NCBI GenBank assembly: GCA_002101905.1
Contig: LQPU01000005.1
Span: 124,001 to 188,000 of the forward strand
DNA: 64,000 nt
From: Mycobacterium shimoidei
Lineage (GTDB): Bacteria; Actinomycetota; Actinomycetes; Mycobacteriales; Mycobacteriaceae
Direction of reading: 5' to 3'
The notes below the pieces were generated by a model. That model had not been told where the DNA came from. It searched no databases and saw only the letters and a list, made by a program, of their open reading frames with translations. Made by a program: the position numbers and the translations under genes. Below, piece after piece: positions 28,325-37,800 of this stretch (its first letter is position 1; the number at the start of each line of letters is the position of its first letter).

Positions 28325-29239
28325 GTGGTCGACGAGATGGAACGCAGCTGGGAGTTCGTGACGGCGCCGCCGCGCAGCGCACCTGGAGTGGTGTCGATGG
28401 TGGGCTACCGTGCGCTGGACATTCCTGAAACGGTGCACCGCGGCATGCCGTCGTCGATGTTGACCTTCATCGTCAGCCTCGATGACGGGGTGGAGGCCGC
28501 AGAAAGCGCGGATGCCCTCCCAGCTGCCCGGCCCAATCCGCTGGTGCTCGGCGGTTTGCAGGTCCAGGTCAGCCATGTTCGGCAGCGTCGCGGTCAGGCC
28601 GGTGTGCAGTTGGCGGTGCACCCATTGGCATCGCGCGCCTTGTTCGGGGTGCCGAGCGCCGAGCTGCCCGTCACCGGCTTCGACGGAGTTGACGTGCTCG
28701 GTCGGCGGGCGGCCAGCCTCCCCGAGCGCGCGGCAGCTGCCCGTGATTGGTCCGAGGTGTTCGCCACCGTCGCCGACTACCTCGTGCAAGCCCGGCAGCG
28801 ACGAGACGGCGCCACGGTGCGACCCGAGGTCGCCCATGCCTGGTACCTGCTAGAGCGCACTATGGGCCGAATGCCGGTGGGGGAGTTGGCCAATCGAGTT
28901 GGAGTGAGCACACGGCATCTGTCCACGCTTTTCCAGCAGGAGGTCGGCAGATCGCCCAAGACGGTGTCGAGGCTGATGCGATTCCGGCATGCGTCGACGC
29001 GGATCGCGGAGTCGGCACGCAAGTACGGTCGGGTCGACCTGGCCACGGTCGCCGTCGACACCGGCTACTGCGACCAGGCACACCTGACTCGAGAGTTCAG
29101 CCAGTTCGCCGGTGTGCCACCGCGCTCATGGCTGGCCGAAGAGTTCCGAAATATCCAAGACGGCGGCCATACCTGGGCGTCACAGTGGGACCATGACGTC
29201 TTCGAATCCGACCGTTTGGTTGACGCTGCAAGCACATAA
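28325..29239 (+). CDS. AraC-family transcriptional regulator
   Basis: The 304-residue protein ends in a typical two-HTH AraC domain (about 185-285): VGELANRVGVSTRHLSTLFQQEVG and DLATVAVDTGYCDQAHLTREFSQFAG. The N-terminal ~160 residues form a divergent ligand domain resembling those of DUF6597-type AraC regulators. GTG 28325 or ATG 28337 may be the start; a TAGCGT -10-like box overlaps the first. Its 3' end overlaps the VOC gene by 47 bp, so it is probably cotranscribed with it and may regulate that unit or the upstream acyl-AMP ligase. Confidence 0.86.
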   Translation: MVDEMERSWEFVTAPPRSAPGVVSMVGYRALDIPETVHRGMPSSMLTFIVSLDDGVEAAESADALPAARPNPLVLGGLQVQVSHVRQRRGQAGVQLAVHPLASRALFGVPSAELPVTGFDGVDVLGRRAASLPERAAAARDWSEVFATVADYLVQARQRRDGATVRPEVAHAWYLLERTMGRMPVGELANRVGVSTRHLSTLFQQEVGRSPKTVSRLMRFRHASTRIAESARKYGRVDLATVAVDTGYCDQAHLTREFSQFAGVPPRSWLAEEFRNIQDGGHTWASQWDHDVFESDRLVDAAST

Positions 29240-29594
29240 CGCGCCAAAGCTCATCGACTACTACGTCAACACCTTCGGCTTCGTGGTCGCTGCGCGGTAC
29301 GGCGAAGGCGACCGGGTCGACCACGCTCAGCTCAACTGGCCTGAGGGCAGTGGCGGGATCATGCTGGGCAGCTACAAACCCGGCGCCGAGTGGAGCCGCG
29401 AACCCGGCACCGCCGGAGGGTACGTCGTCGTCAGTGATCCAGGCGCCCTGTATGAGCGCGTGCTGTCCCACCAGGCCGAAATCGTTCGGCCGCTGGCCAA
29501 AACCGACTACGGCGCAAACGAATTCGTGGTTCGTGACCCCGAGGGCAACTTGTGGTCATTCGGCGACTACCCCGGCGAGCCGTTACGGAATTGA
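29193..29594 (+). CDS. VOC (glyoxalase/bleomycin-resistance) family protein
   Basis: The 133-residue single VOC domain has TVWLTLQAHNAPKLIDYYVNTFGF at the N terminus and the closing FVVRDPEGNLWSFGDYPGEP with the metal-binding-type Glu region. The ATG starts inside the AraC gene (47-bp overlap), a sign of translational coupling. The same AraC-then-VOC arrangement is common in actinobacteria. Substrate is unknown; members bind or modify small electrophiles or antibiotics. Confidence 0.85.
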   Translation: MTSSNPTVWLTLQAHNAPKLIDYYVNTFGFVVAARYGEGDRVDHAQLNWPEGSGGIMLGSYKPGAEWSREPGTAGGYVVVSDPGALYERVLSHQAEIVRPLAKTDYGANEFVVRDPEGNLWSFGDYPGEPLRN

Positions 29595-29599
29595 ATCGC

Positions 29600-29953
29600 A
29601 TGCGTTCAATCCGTATCACCGCGAACCTGCCAGTAGACGATGTCGATACAGCGAAAATCTTCTACACCGACTTCCTCGGCCTGAGTACCGAAGAGTTCAA
29701 CCTGGGTTGGGTGGCCCGCTGCACCTCGCCCGACGGCAAGGCATGCGTTCAACTGGTGTCCGGCGACGCCACCGCACCGGAAGATTCGGTCATCTCAGTC
29801 CACACCGATGACATCGACAGCGCCTACCGCGAGGCACAGCAGCGTGGCTACGAGATCGTGCATCCGCTTACCACCGAAGCGTGGGGAGTGCGCCGGTTCT
29901 TCGTCCGGGCACCGGACGGAAACGTGGTCAACGTCGTCCGTCACCGGGATTGA
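29600..29953 (+). CDS. Second VOC family protein
   Basis: The 117-residue VOC domain starts RSIRITANLPVDDVDTAKIFYTDFLGL and ends RRFFVRAPDGNVVNVVRHRD. It begins 5 bp after the stop of the previous VOC gene and is the last gene before a strong terminator hairpin. ATG 29600 gives a normal domain; TTG 29591 is an in-frame alternative. Two unlike VOC domains in tandem could pair into one active site, but each also looks able to homodimerise. Confidence 0.83.
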   Translation: MRSIRITANLPVDDVDTAKIFYTDFLGLSTEEFNLGWVARCTSPDGKACVQLVSGDATAPEDSVISVHTDDIDSAYREAQQRGYEIVHPLTTEAWGVRRFFVRAPDGNVVNVVRHRD

Positions 29954-29971
29954 TCCGGCACGCGCCGCATG

Positions 29972-30010
29972 CACAACACCCCGCGGACGCCGTGCCCGCG
30001 GGGTGTTGTG
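29972..30010. terminator. Bidirectional hairpin terminator between the VOC gene and katG
   Basis: A perfect 15-bp stem (arms 29972-29986 and 29996-30010, ACAACACCCCGCGG paired with its complement) closes a 9-base loop. There is no strong U run, as usual in mycobacteria. It lies between convergent genes and can serve both. Confidence 0.8.
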
Positions 30011-30029
30011 ACGGTGTCGGAGGAAGTTG

Positions 30030-32306
<2,277 letters not shown>

Positions 32307-32322
32307 TTACGGCTGTGCTCCC

Positions 32323-32763
32323 TCACTCTGCGGTCGAACAATCAGGGCACAGGCCCCAGTAGATGACTTCGGCCTCGTCGAGAACGAAGCCATCCAAGGC
32401 GTTTTCATCGTCGGAGGGAGTCAAGCAGGGCGCTTCGCCGACCGCGCAGTCCACGTCGGCGATGACTCCACAGGAGCGACACACAACGTGGTGGTGGTTG
32501 TCACCAACGCGGGACTCATACCGAGCTACCAGTCCCGACGGCTGGATCCGCCGGATCAGGCCCACTGAAGTCAGCGCATTCAGGACGTCATACACGGCCT
32601 GGCGGGAGACGTCGGGCAGTTCTGTGCGCACCGCCGACAGGATCGTCTCGGTATCGGCATGCGGATTGGCGTACACCGCCTCCAACACGGCGAGCCTCGG
32701 GCGAGTCACACGCAAATCGGCCAACCGCAGTTGAGCCGCGTAGTCCGTCGCCCTTGAGGACAC
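32323..32763 (-). CDS. furA: Ferric uptake regulator-type repressor FurA
   Basis: The 146-residue Fur-family protein has a winged-helix N-terminal domain ([39 protein letters not shown]) and a metal-binding C-terminal domain with [20 protein letters not shown] and a final WGLCPDC. It closely follows Mtb FurA, which represses furA-katG and responds to iron/peroxide. Two adjacent GTG codons (32766 and 32763) could start it. The second is chosen because it aligns with the Mtb start (SS..DYAAQL) and sits about 6 bp after the -10 box, as expected for the leaderless furA mRNA. Confidence 0.93.
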   Translation of the reverse strand: MSSRATDYAAQLRLADLRVTRPRLAVLEAVYANPHADTETILSAVRTELPDVSRQAVYDVLNALTSVGLIRRIQPSGLVARYESRVGDNHHHVVCRSCGVIADVDCAVGEAPCLTPSDDENALDGFVLDEAEVIYWGLCPDCSTAE

Positions 32764-32769
32764 CACCCC

Positions 32770-32798
32770 AGAATGAACCCTTATCTGGATTGGGTCAA
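32770..32798 (-). promoter_or_regulatory. furA promoter
   Basis: On the minus strand TTGACC (32798-32793) and CATTCT (32775-32770) are separated by 17 bp. The -10 ends 6 bp before GTG 32763, consistent with a leaderless transcript as reported for Mtb furA. Confidence 0.65.
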
Positions 32799-32820
32799 GA
32801 CCTTATTTGGAATCGGTCAA
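32777..32820 (-). repeat. Tandem 22-bp direct repeat covering the furA -35 region
   Basis: Positions 32777-32798 and 32799-32820 are two copies of the same 22-bp unit. On the minus strand each begins TTGACC and contains ATAAGG, with about six mismatches. Two units spaced two helical turns apart over the -35 box look like a regulator binding array or a duplicated promoter element. Confidence 0.6.
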
Positions 32821-32895
32821 AACTTTGCGATGGCGCCGCAGGCGCCCCGAATGCAGCGATATCCCTTGGCGTATAGACGTTTTGGTGATGGCCTA

Positions 32896-33066
32896 CTAGT
32901 CCGGCGGCTCGTCCTTGGAGCCGTGCGCTGCATCTCTTTCACGATCGCTGGGTTTGCCCGGAACGCCCTCGGCCTCGCGCTCGGCGGCAACCTTCTCATC
33001 GAGCTGATCGACGATGTGTTCCAGCTTTTGGCCGCGGTCCGGCTGCTCGTTCTCAGGTTCGGTCAT
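32896..33066 (-). CDS. Small charged protein (56 residues), unknown function
   Basis: ATG 33066 is preceded by GGAAGCGAT, a good ribosome site, and the frame stops with TAG at 32896. The product is hydrophilic and likely disordered with a short helix: MTEPENEQPDRGQKLEHIVD, then QLDEKVAAEREAEGVPGK and a KDEPPD end. Acidic/basic composition and codon use look genuine. Function is unknown. It lies about 75 bp upstream of the furA repeat on the same strand and is divergent from the FAD monooxygenase. Confidence 0.6.
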   Translation of the reverse strand: MTEPENEQPDRGQKLEHIVDQLDEKVAAEREAEGVPGKPSDRERDAAHGSKDEPPD

Positions 33067-33183
33067 ATCGCTTCCATTGACTCGCGTCCCACTTCACCAT
33101 ATCGCGCACCCCGGGGCTTGCGGCAAGGCCGGGGTTGTGGCGCAAAATCGCTGGCCTGAGCCGGAATCTGAGGGGGAGGGGAG

Positions 33184-34677
33184 ATGGGCGTGATAGCCGA
33201 CCATGCGGTGGTGATCGTTGGAGCAGGTCCGACGGGACTGATGCTGGCGGGTGAATTGGCGCTAGCGGAAATCGACGTTGCCATTGTCGAGCGACGCACC
33301 AGCCAGGACCTCGTCGGCGCGCGCGCCGGGGGCCTGCATTCGCGGACCATCGAGGTTCTCGACCAGCGCGGAATCGCGGATCGGTTTCTCTCGCAAGGCG
33401 AGGTTGCGCAGATCGTTGGGTTCGCTCAGATTCGGCTGGACATCAGCGATTTTCCGACTCGGCACCCCTACGGACTCGCGCTCTGGCAGAGCCGCATCGA
33501 GCAGATCCTGGCCGACTGGGTCGACGGGCTGGGTGTGCGGATCCACCGCGGACGCGAGGTGTCGGGTGTCGCCCAAGACCGCACCGGCGTAAACGTCGAA
33601 CTGTCCGACGGCCAGCTGCTGCGGGCCGGATATCTCGTCGGCTGCGACGGCGGGCGCAGCGTTGTTCGCAAAACCGCCAACATCGACTTCCCGGGATGGG
33701 ATGCGACGACGAGTTACCTGCTCGCCGAGGTCGCAATGCCGGAGGCCGCTGAGCGGAGTCAGGCACCGCAATGGGGCATCCGCCACGACGAACTCGGTGT
33801 TCATGCGCTCAGCATGCAGGAGGATAGCGGGCGAGTGCGGGTCATGGTGACCGAACAGCGCCTCGGGCCCACCGGCGACGCCACCCTGCGCGAATTGAGC
33901 GAGGCACTTATCGCGGTCTACGGGACGGATTACGGGATCCACAGTCCCACATGGATATCCAGATTTTCCGATATGGCGCGCCAAGCTGCGAGCTACCGCG
34001 ACCGACGGGTGTTGCTGGCCGGCGACGCCGCTCATATCCATCACCCGGTAGGTGGGCAGGGTCTCAACACCGGTGTGCAGGATGCGGTGAATCTGGGCTG
34101 GAAGCTTGCCCAGGTGGTCAATCAGACATCGCCCGAGGCCCTGCTGGACAGCTATCACGCCGAACGCCATCCGGTCGGCGCGCGTGTGCTGCGCAACGCG
34201 ATGGCGCAGATGGCCCTGCTCAGCCCCGATGCTCGCCTAAAGACGTTGCGCGACATCATGTCCGAACTCCTCAGCATGGAAGAACCGCGCAAACGATACG
34301 CCGCGATGATGTCCGGTCTGGACATTCACTACGACCTCGGTGCCGGACACCCGCTGCTCGGCCGCCGGATGCCCGATCTCGAGCTCGCCACCGCGAACGG
34401 CCCGCTGCGGGTGTACGCGCTGCTGCACGCGTCGCGACCGGTACTGGTCAACCTCGGCGAGCCGGGCAGCTTCGACATCACGCCATGGGCCGACCGCGTT
34501 CAGTTAGTCGATGCGAAATACGTTGGCGACTGGGAACTCCCGGCACTCGGTACGGTAGCAGCCGTCGACGCGGTGTTGATCCGCCCGGATGGATACGTGG
34601 CCTGGGTTGGCGACTCGGCCAATGCCGCGCTCTTCGACGCGCTGACCACCTGGTTCGGGCAACCGCGAGCGGCCTAG
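33184..34677 (+). CDS. FAD-dependent aromatic/rifampicin-type monooxygenase
   Basis: The 497-residue class A flavoprotein monooxygenase has the dinucleotide motif VVIVGAGPTGLMLAGELAL, the internal RAGYLVGCDGGRSVVRK (DG motif) and the FAD-contacting RVLLAGDAAHIHHPVGGQGLNTGVQDAVNLGWKLA, followed by a thioredoxin-like C-terminal domain. This is the architecture of PgaE, MhpA and rifampicin monooxygenases. It would hydroxylate an aromatic substrate with NADPH and oxygen; rifampicin is possible but not shown. The ribosome site GGAGGGGAG precedes ATG. Its TAG shares bases with the stop of the convergent oxidoreductase. Confidence 0.87.
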   Translation: MGVIADHAVVIVGAGPTGLMLAGELALAEIDVAIVERRTSQDLVGARAGGLHSRTIEVLDQRGIADRFLSQGEVAQIVGFAQIRLDISDFPTRHPYGLALWQSRIEQILADWVDGLGVRIHRGREVSGVAQDRTGVNVELSDGQLLRAGYLVGCDGGRSVVRKTANIDFPGWDATTSYLLAEVAMPEAAERSQAPQWGIRHDELGVHALSMQEDSGRVRVMVTEQRLGPTGDATLRELSEALIAVYGTDYGIHSPTWISRFSDMARQAASYRDRRVLLAGDAAHIHHPVGGQGLNTGVQDAVNLGWKLAQVVNQTSPEALLDSYHAERHPVGARVLRNAMAQMALLSPDARLKTLRDIMSELLSMEEPRKRYAAMMSGLDIHYDLGAGHPLLGRRMPDLELATANGPLRVYALLHASRPVLVNLGEPGSFDITPWADRVQLVDAKYVGDWELPALGTVAAVDAVLIRPDGYVAWVGDSANAALFDALTTWFGQPRAA

Positions 34678-35489
34678 CGGTTGCCGTCGCGCCAGGCAAG
34701 CATCTCGTCGAGGACCGTGAAGTCGTACCCGTCGGCGGTGGGATGAATCTCGGTGCTGAACATGGTGGCGCCGGCCTCGACGTACTCTTCGGCGCTGGCC
34801 TTGTCGACGAAAACTGTCGATCGTTCGATGTGCTTACCGTCGCGGCCGAGGTCAGCGGCCAGTTCGTCAACTTTGGCGCTGGCCTGCTTGAATTCGTCTA
34901 TCGGCAGGAAGGTGTGCCACAGGTCGGCATACCGCGCGACAACCGGCAAGGTCCGTTTGGGGCCGGATCCGCCGATCAGAACCGGAATCTTGCGTACCGG
35001 CGGGGGCAGCAGTAGCTCGAGGCGTTTCTCGATGCGCGCCAGTCCCTCTTCGAACACATCGAAACGCGTCTTCCAGGTTCCGTACTCGTATCCGTAGGTG
35101 GTGTAGTCCTTTTCATACCAGCCCGCGCCCACGCCGAGGATGAGACGACCGCCGCTGATGTGGTCGACGGTGCGTGCCATGTCGGCGAGCAGGTCGGGAT
35201 TGCGGTAGCCCATCCCGCTGACCAATAGGCCGATTTCGGCGCGGTGAGTGATCTCACCCCAGCTAGCCAGTGCCGTCCAGCCTTCGAAGTTGTTGACGTC
35301 AGGCTGGACTTCGTTCAGCACCGGCATGGCGTTGGCCATTCCACGGGTGGAAGGAGCGTGAAAGTGGTCATAACCGAAGATGACGTCGGTGCCGATGTCC
35401 TCGGCATGGCGAACCGCGGCCCGCCAGGTCTGGTAGTCCGGCGTACCACCAGGCCACAATTGCACGGCAATCCGGATGGGTCGTGTCAT
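34674..35489 (-). CDS. F420-dependent LLM-class oxidoreductase
   Basis: The 271-residue luciferase-like TIM-barrel has RIAVQLWPGGTPDYQTW at the N terminus, IFGYDHFHAP, and ISGGRLILGVGAGWYEKDYTTYGYEYGTWKTRFDVFEEGL, which is the typical cofactor-phosphate region of mycobacterial F420-dependent members. The substrate is unknown. ATG 35489 gives the standard start; an upstream extension to 35672 would run through the divergent TetR promoter and gene. It is divergent from a TetR gene with a palindromic site between, so it is the likely target. Confidence 0.85.
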   Translation of the reverse strand: MTRPIRIAVQLWPGGTPDYQTWRAAVRHAEDIGTDVIFGYDHFHAPSTRGMANAMPVLNEVQPDVNNFEGWTALASWGEITHRAEIGLLVSGMGYRNPDLLADMARTVDHISGGRLILGVGAGWYEKDYTTYGYEYGTWKTRFDVFEEGLARIEKRLELLLPPPVRKIPVLIGGSGPKRTLPVVARYADLWHTFLPIDEFKQASAKVDELAADLGRDGKHIERSTVFVDKASAEEYVEAGATMFSTEIHPTADGYDFTVLDEMLAWRDGNR

Positions 35490-35550
35490 AACGACTCCTG
35501 CTCTACTGGAAAATTGCGGTCGGTCGGGAGCAACCCGCGTTCTGTACTGA

Positions 35551-35584
35551 ATATTCCAATATCGGCTAAAACGGCGGTAGGCTG
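35551..35584 (+). promoter_or_regulatory. Divergent operator and TetR-gene promoter
   Basis: ATATTCCAATAT (35551-35562) is an AT-rich inverted repeat in an otherwise GC-rich gap between the LLM oxidoreductase and the TetR gene. TAGGCT (35578-35583) is a good -10, 6 bp before ATG 35590, making the TetR mRNA leaderless. The dyad would sit at its -35. Confidence 0.5.
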
Positions 35585-35589
35585 GGCTT

Positions 35590-36180
35590 ATGCCGCGACC
35601 CCGCAACTTCGACGAAGCACAGGTACTGTCCGCCGCGCGTGATGTCTTCCGGACCCACGGGTATGCGGCCACCTCCGTCGACGACCTGTGTGCCGCGACC
35701 GGGCTGGGGCGGGGCAGCCTTTACGGCGCGTTCGGCGACAAACACTCGTTGTACTTACGGGCACTCGACAGTTACACCGCATCGGTGATCGACGAGGTGC
35801 GCGGTGAACTGCGGGAGTCGGCGGGCAGCGCGTTCGAGCGTCTGGTCACCCATATCAGGAAACGCACCCGCGCCCAGATCGCCGATTCGAAACGGCTCGG
35901 CTGCCTACTCGCCAACGGCGCCTCGGAATTGGCGGCTACCGACCGTGAGATCGTGTTGCGAGCCAACCGCACTATGCACGCATGGCGCAAAGAACTGGCG
36001 GCGACGCTCGCTGAGGCGCAACGCGATGGCGACCTGTCGCCCGAGGCGGATACAGATGCATTGGCCAACCTCTTGCTGACTGTGCTTCGCGGCTCAGAAG
36101 CATTGCGCAAGCAAGGTTTTCCGCCGACGGCTATCAACGCCGCGGCCGACCAGGCCATCGCTTTGCTCGCTAAGGCGTAA
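35590..36180 (+). CDS. TetR/AcrR-family transcriptional regulator
   Basis: The 196-residue regulator has a standard N-terminal HTH: FDEAQVLSAARDVFRTHGYAATSVDDLCAATGLGRGSLYGAFGDKHSLYLRAL (first ~55 residues), then a ligand-binding helical domain (GCLLANGASELAATDREIV). The form is that of the AcrR/NemR subgroup controlling redox enzymes. It most likely represses the divergent F420-type oxidoreductase and itself through the ATATTCCAATAT site. Confidence 0.9.
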   Translation: MPRPRNFDEAQVLSAARDVFRTHGYAATSVDDLCAATGLGRGSLYGAFGDKHSLYLRALDSYTASVIDEVRGELRESAGSAFERLVTHIRKRTRAQIADSKRLGCLLANGASELAATDREIVLRANRTMHAWRKELAATLAEAQRDGDLSPEADTDALANLLLTVLRGSEALRKQGFPPTAINAAADQAIALLAKA

Positions 36181-36184
36181 ACGA

Positions 36185-36862
36185 TCAGCCGACGGCTCTG
36201 ATGGCGGCCTCGGCCGCCCGGTGGGTAGCCAGCTTGGAGCCTCTGGCAAGGCGCATCAGACGAGGCACGGCGGCGGGGTGCCGAACGAAGTAGCGGGCGG
36301 CGGCGGGGAAGTTCGCCCTGCCGTTGGGGTGCGTGAGGCCGACAATTTCGGCGTCGACGGTGCCGTCGCCGGCGCGGTCGCTGATCGCGCGCACCACCGA
36401 CCACGGCACGCCCCGCCCGTCGCACACCTGCGCGACGGCCGCGGTTTCCATGTCCAGCGCCACCACCCCCCGCGCCCGCAAGTCGGCGAGCACCGCCGGG
36501 TCGACGAGCAGCGTGTCGGTGGTCCACATCGTGCCGCGGGCACTGCCGACGGGAACCGGCGTGGGCCGGTACTCGGAGCCGTCGGCACCGTTGACGACCA
36601 GCTCAGGTAACACCAGCGTCCCGATCGGGCTCCCGTTGTCGATAGCTCCGGTAATGCCCACGACAATCACCCAGTCGACGTCCATCGTGTCGAGTAATCG
36701 CAGAGTCGCTGCGCGCGCCCGTGCGGTGCCGATGCCGGTGACCACACCGATGACCGGGCGATCGTTGATGCGGCCGGTATAGCCCAGGGCGGACTTGCGA
36801 AGGCGAAGTTGCCGCCGCAATGGACGCAGCTCCATGGGCATGGCGCACACGAAGGCGATCAC
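36185..36862 (-). CDS. MTA/SAH nucleosidase-like protein (phosphorylase superfamily)
   Basis: The 225-residue protein starts MIAFVCAMPMELRPLRRQLR, like 5'-methylthioadenosine/S-adenosylhomocysteine nucleosidases, and carries GVVTGIGTARARAATLRLL, VVVGITGAIDNGSPIGTLVLP, VVALDMETAAVAQVCDGRGVPW (substrate-ribose Met-Glu) and VRAISDRAGDG (catalytic Asp). It probably hydrolyses a purine nucleoside or a hopanoid-type adenosyl intermediate; some relatives are HpnG. It begins 6 bp after the upstream hydrolase stops, so they are probably cotranscribed. Confidence 0.8.
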   Translation of the reverse strand: MIAFVCAMPMELRPLRRQLRLRKSALGYTGRINDRPVIGVVTGIGTARARAATLRLLDTMDVDWVIVVGITGAIDNGSPIGTLVLPELVVNGADGSEYRPTPVPVGSARGTMWTTDTLLVDPAVLADLRARGVVALDMETAAVAQVCDGRGVPWSVVRAISDRAGDGTVDAEIVGLTHPNGRANFPAAARYFVRHPAAVPRLMRLARGSKLATHRAAEAAIRAVG

Positions 36863-36868
36863 GGAATG

Positions 36869-37705
36869 TCACCCGGTGATTGCTACTATCGCATCGATGA
36901 CTGCATCCGGATCATCAAGGGAGACAAACGTTTTAGCGTCAGCCACTTCGATAAGCTTCGAATTGCTGAACAAATCGGCAAGGCGACGGCCCAGGCTGGG
37001 GGTGAAGCAGCGGTCCCGTTGACCCCACACCAGCGTGACCGGCTTGTTGAATTGGGGGAGGCGCGTGGCCACGTCGGTCAGATCGGTGGTGGCCACCCGA
37101 CGGAGCAACGCCGCCAGGTCGCGGCAGATGCGCGAGTCCGCGAGGCATGGTTGCAGCCAGGCGGCGGTCAGATCCGGGTCCGGTCGGTTGATCAACAGGC
37201 CGAAGCCGAGGGGGGAGTGGCGCAGCGCCCGCAGCCGCAGCTGGCCGAAGAGAGCTTTGATCGAGACGGGGCCACGCAGCAGGGCGAACACGATGTCGAA
37301 GGGGAAGGGCGGGCACTTGTCGAAGGCGTCGCAGTTGGTGAGCACCAGGCGGCCGATCCGCTCCGGATAGGCGTCGATGACCAGCTGGCATATCCCGCCG
37401 CCGGTGTCGCTGCCGACCAGCGTCACATCGGAAAGGTCGAGAGCGGCGATCGTCTCGTTGACCAGTGTCGCGACACCGGGCAGCGACAGTACGGCGGTGT
37501 CGCCGACCGGGATGGTGTGTGACCCCAGCGGCAAGGTCGGGACGATGCAGCGAAAACCGCGACGCGCGAGGTCGTCGACGACGTCGCGCCACAGTCGTCC
37601 GTCGACCAGGATGCCGTGCACGAACACTACCGGTGGATGCGGTGAATCCTGCGGTCCGAACTCTTGGTATTCGATGGTCGCCTGCTTGAGCGAAAGCTGT
37701 GGCAT
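36869..37705 (-). CDS. Alpha/beta hydrolase, dehalogenase-like, lacking the catalytic His
   Basis: The 278-residue protein has VVFVHGILVDGRLWRDV and the nucleophile elbow TLVGSDTGGGICQ, where Asp takes the nucleophile place as in haloalkane dehalogenases and epoxide hydrolases. A WGQRDRCF acid region follows. At the usual His position (..ADA-H-F..) the sequence reads VADAKTFVSLDDP, so His is replaced by Thr or Lys. Without that base, normal turnover of the ester intermediate is doubtful; it may be a binding protein or use different chemistry. It is likely cotranscribed with the nucleosidase-like gene. Confidence 0.82.
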   Translation of the reverse strand: MPQLSLKQATIEYQEFGPQDSPHPPVVFVHGILVDGRLWRDVVDDLARRGFRCIVPTLPLGSHTIPVGDTAVLSLPGVATLVNETIAALDLSDVTLVGSDTGGGICQLVIDAYPERIGRLVLTNCDAFDKCPPFPFDIVFALLRGPVSIKALFGQLRLRALRHSPLGFGLLINRPDPDLTAAWLQPCLADSRICRDLAALLRRVATTDLTDVATRLPQFNKPVTLVWGQRDRCFTPSLGRRLADLFSNSKLIEVADAKTFVSLDDPDAVIDAIVAITG

Positions 37706-37800
37706 TCGGCTTTTCCTCCTCTTCGGTGTCGGCCCTCACCGAAATCGAAGCTCGAGACCGCTGCCAGCTCCACGCTCGACGCTGCCAACTACTGCCAACA

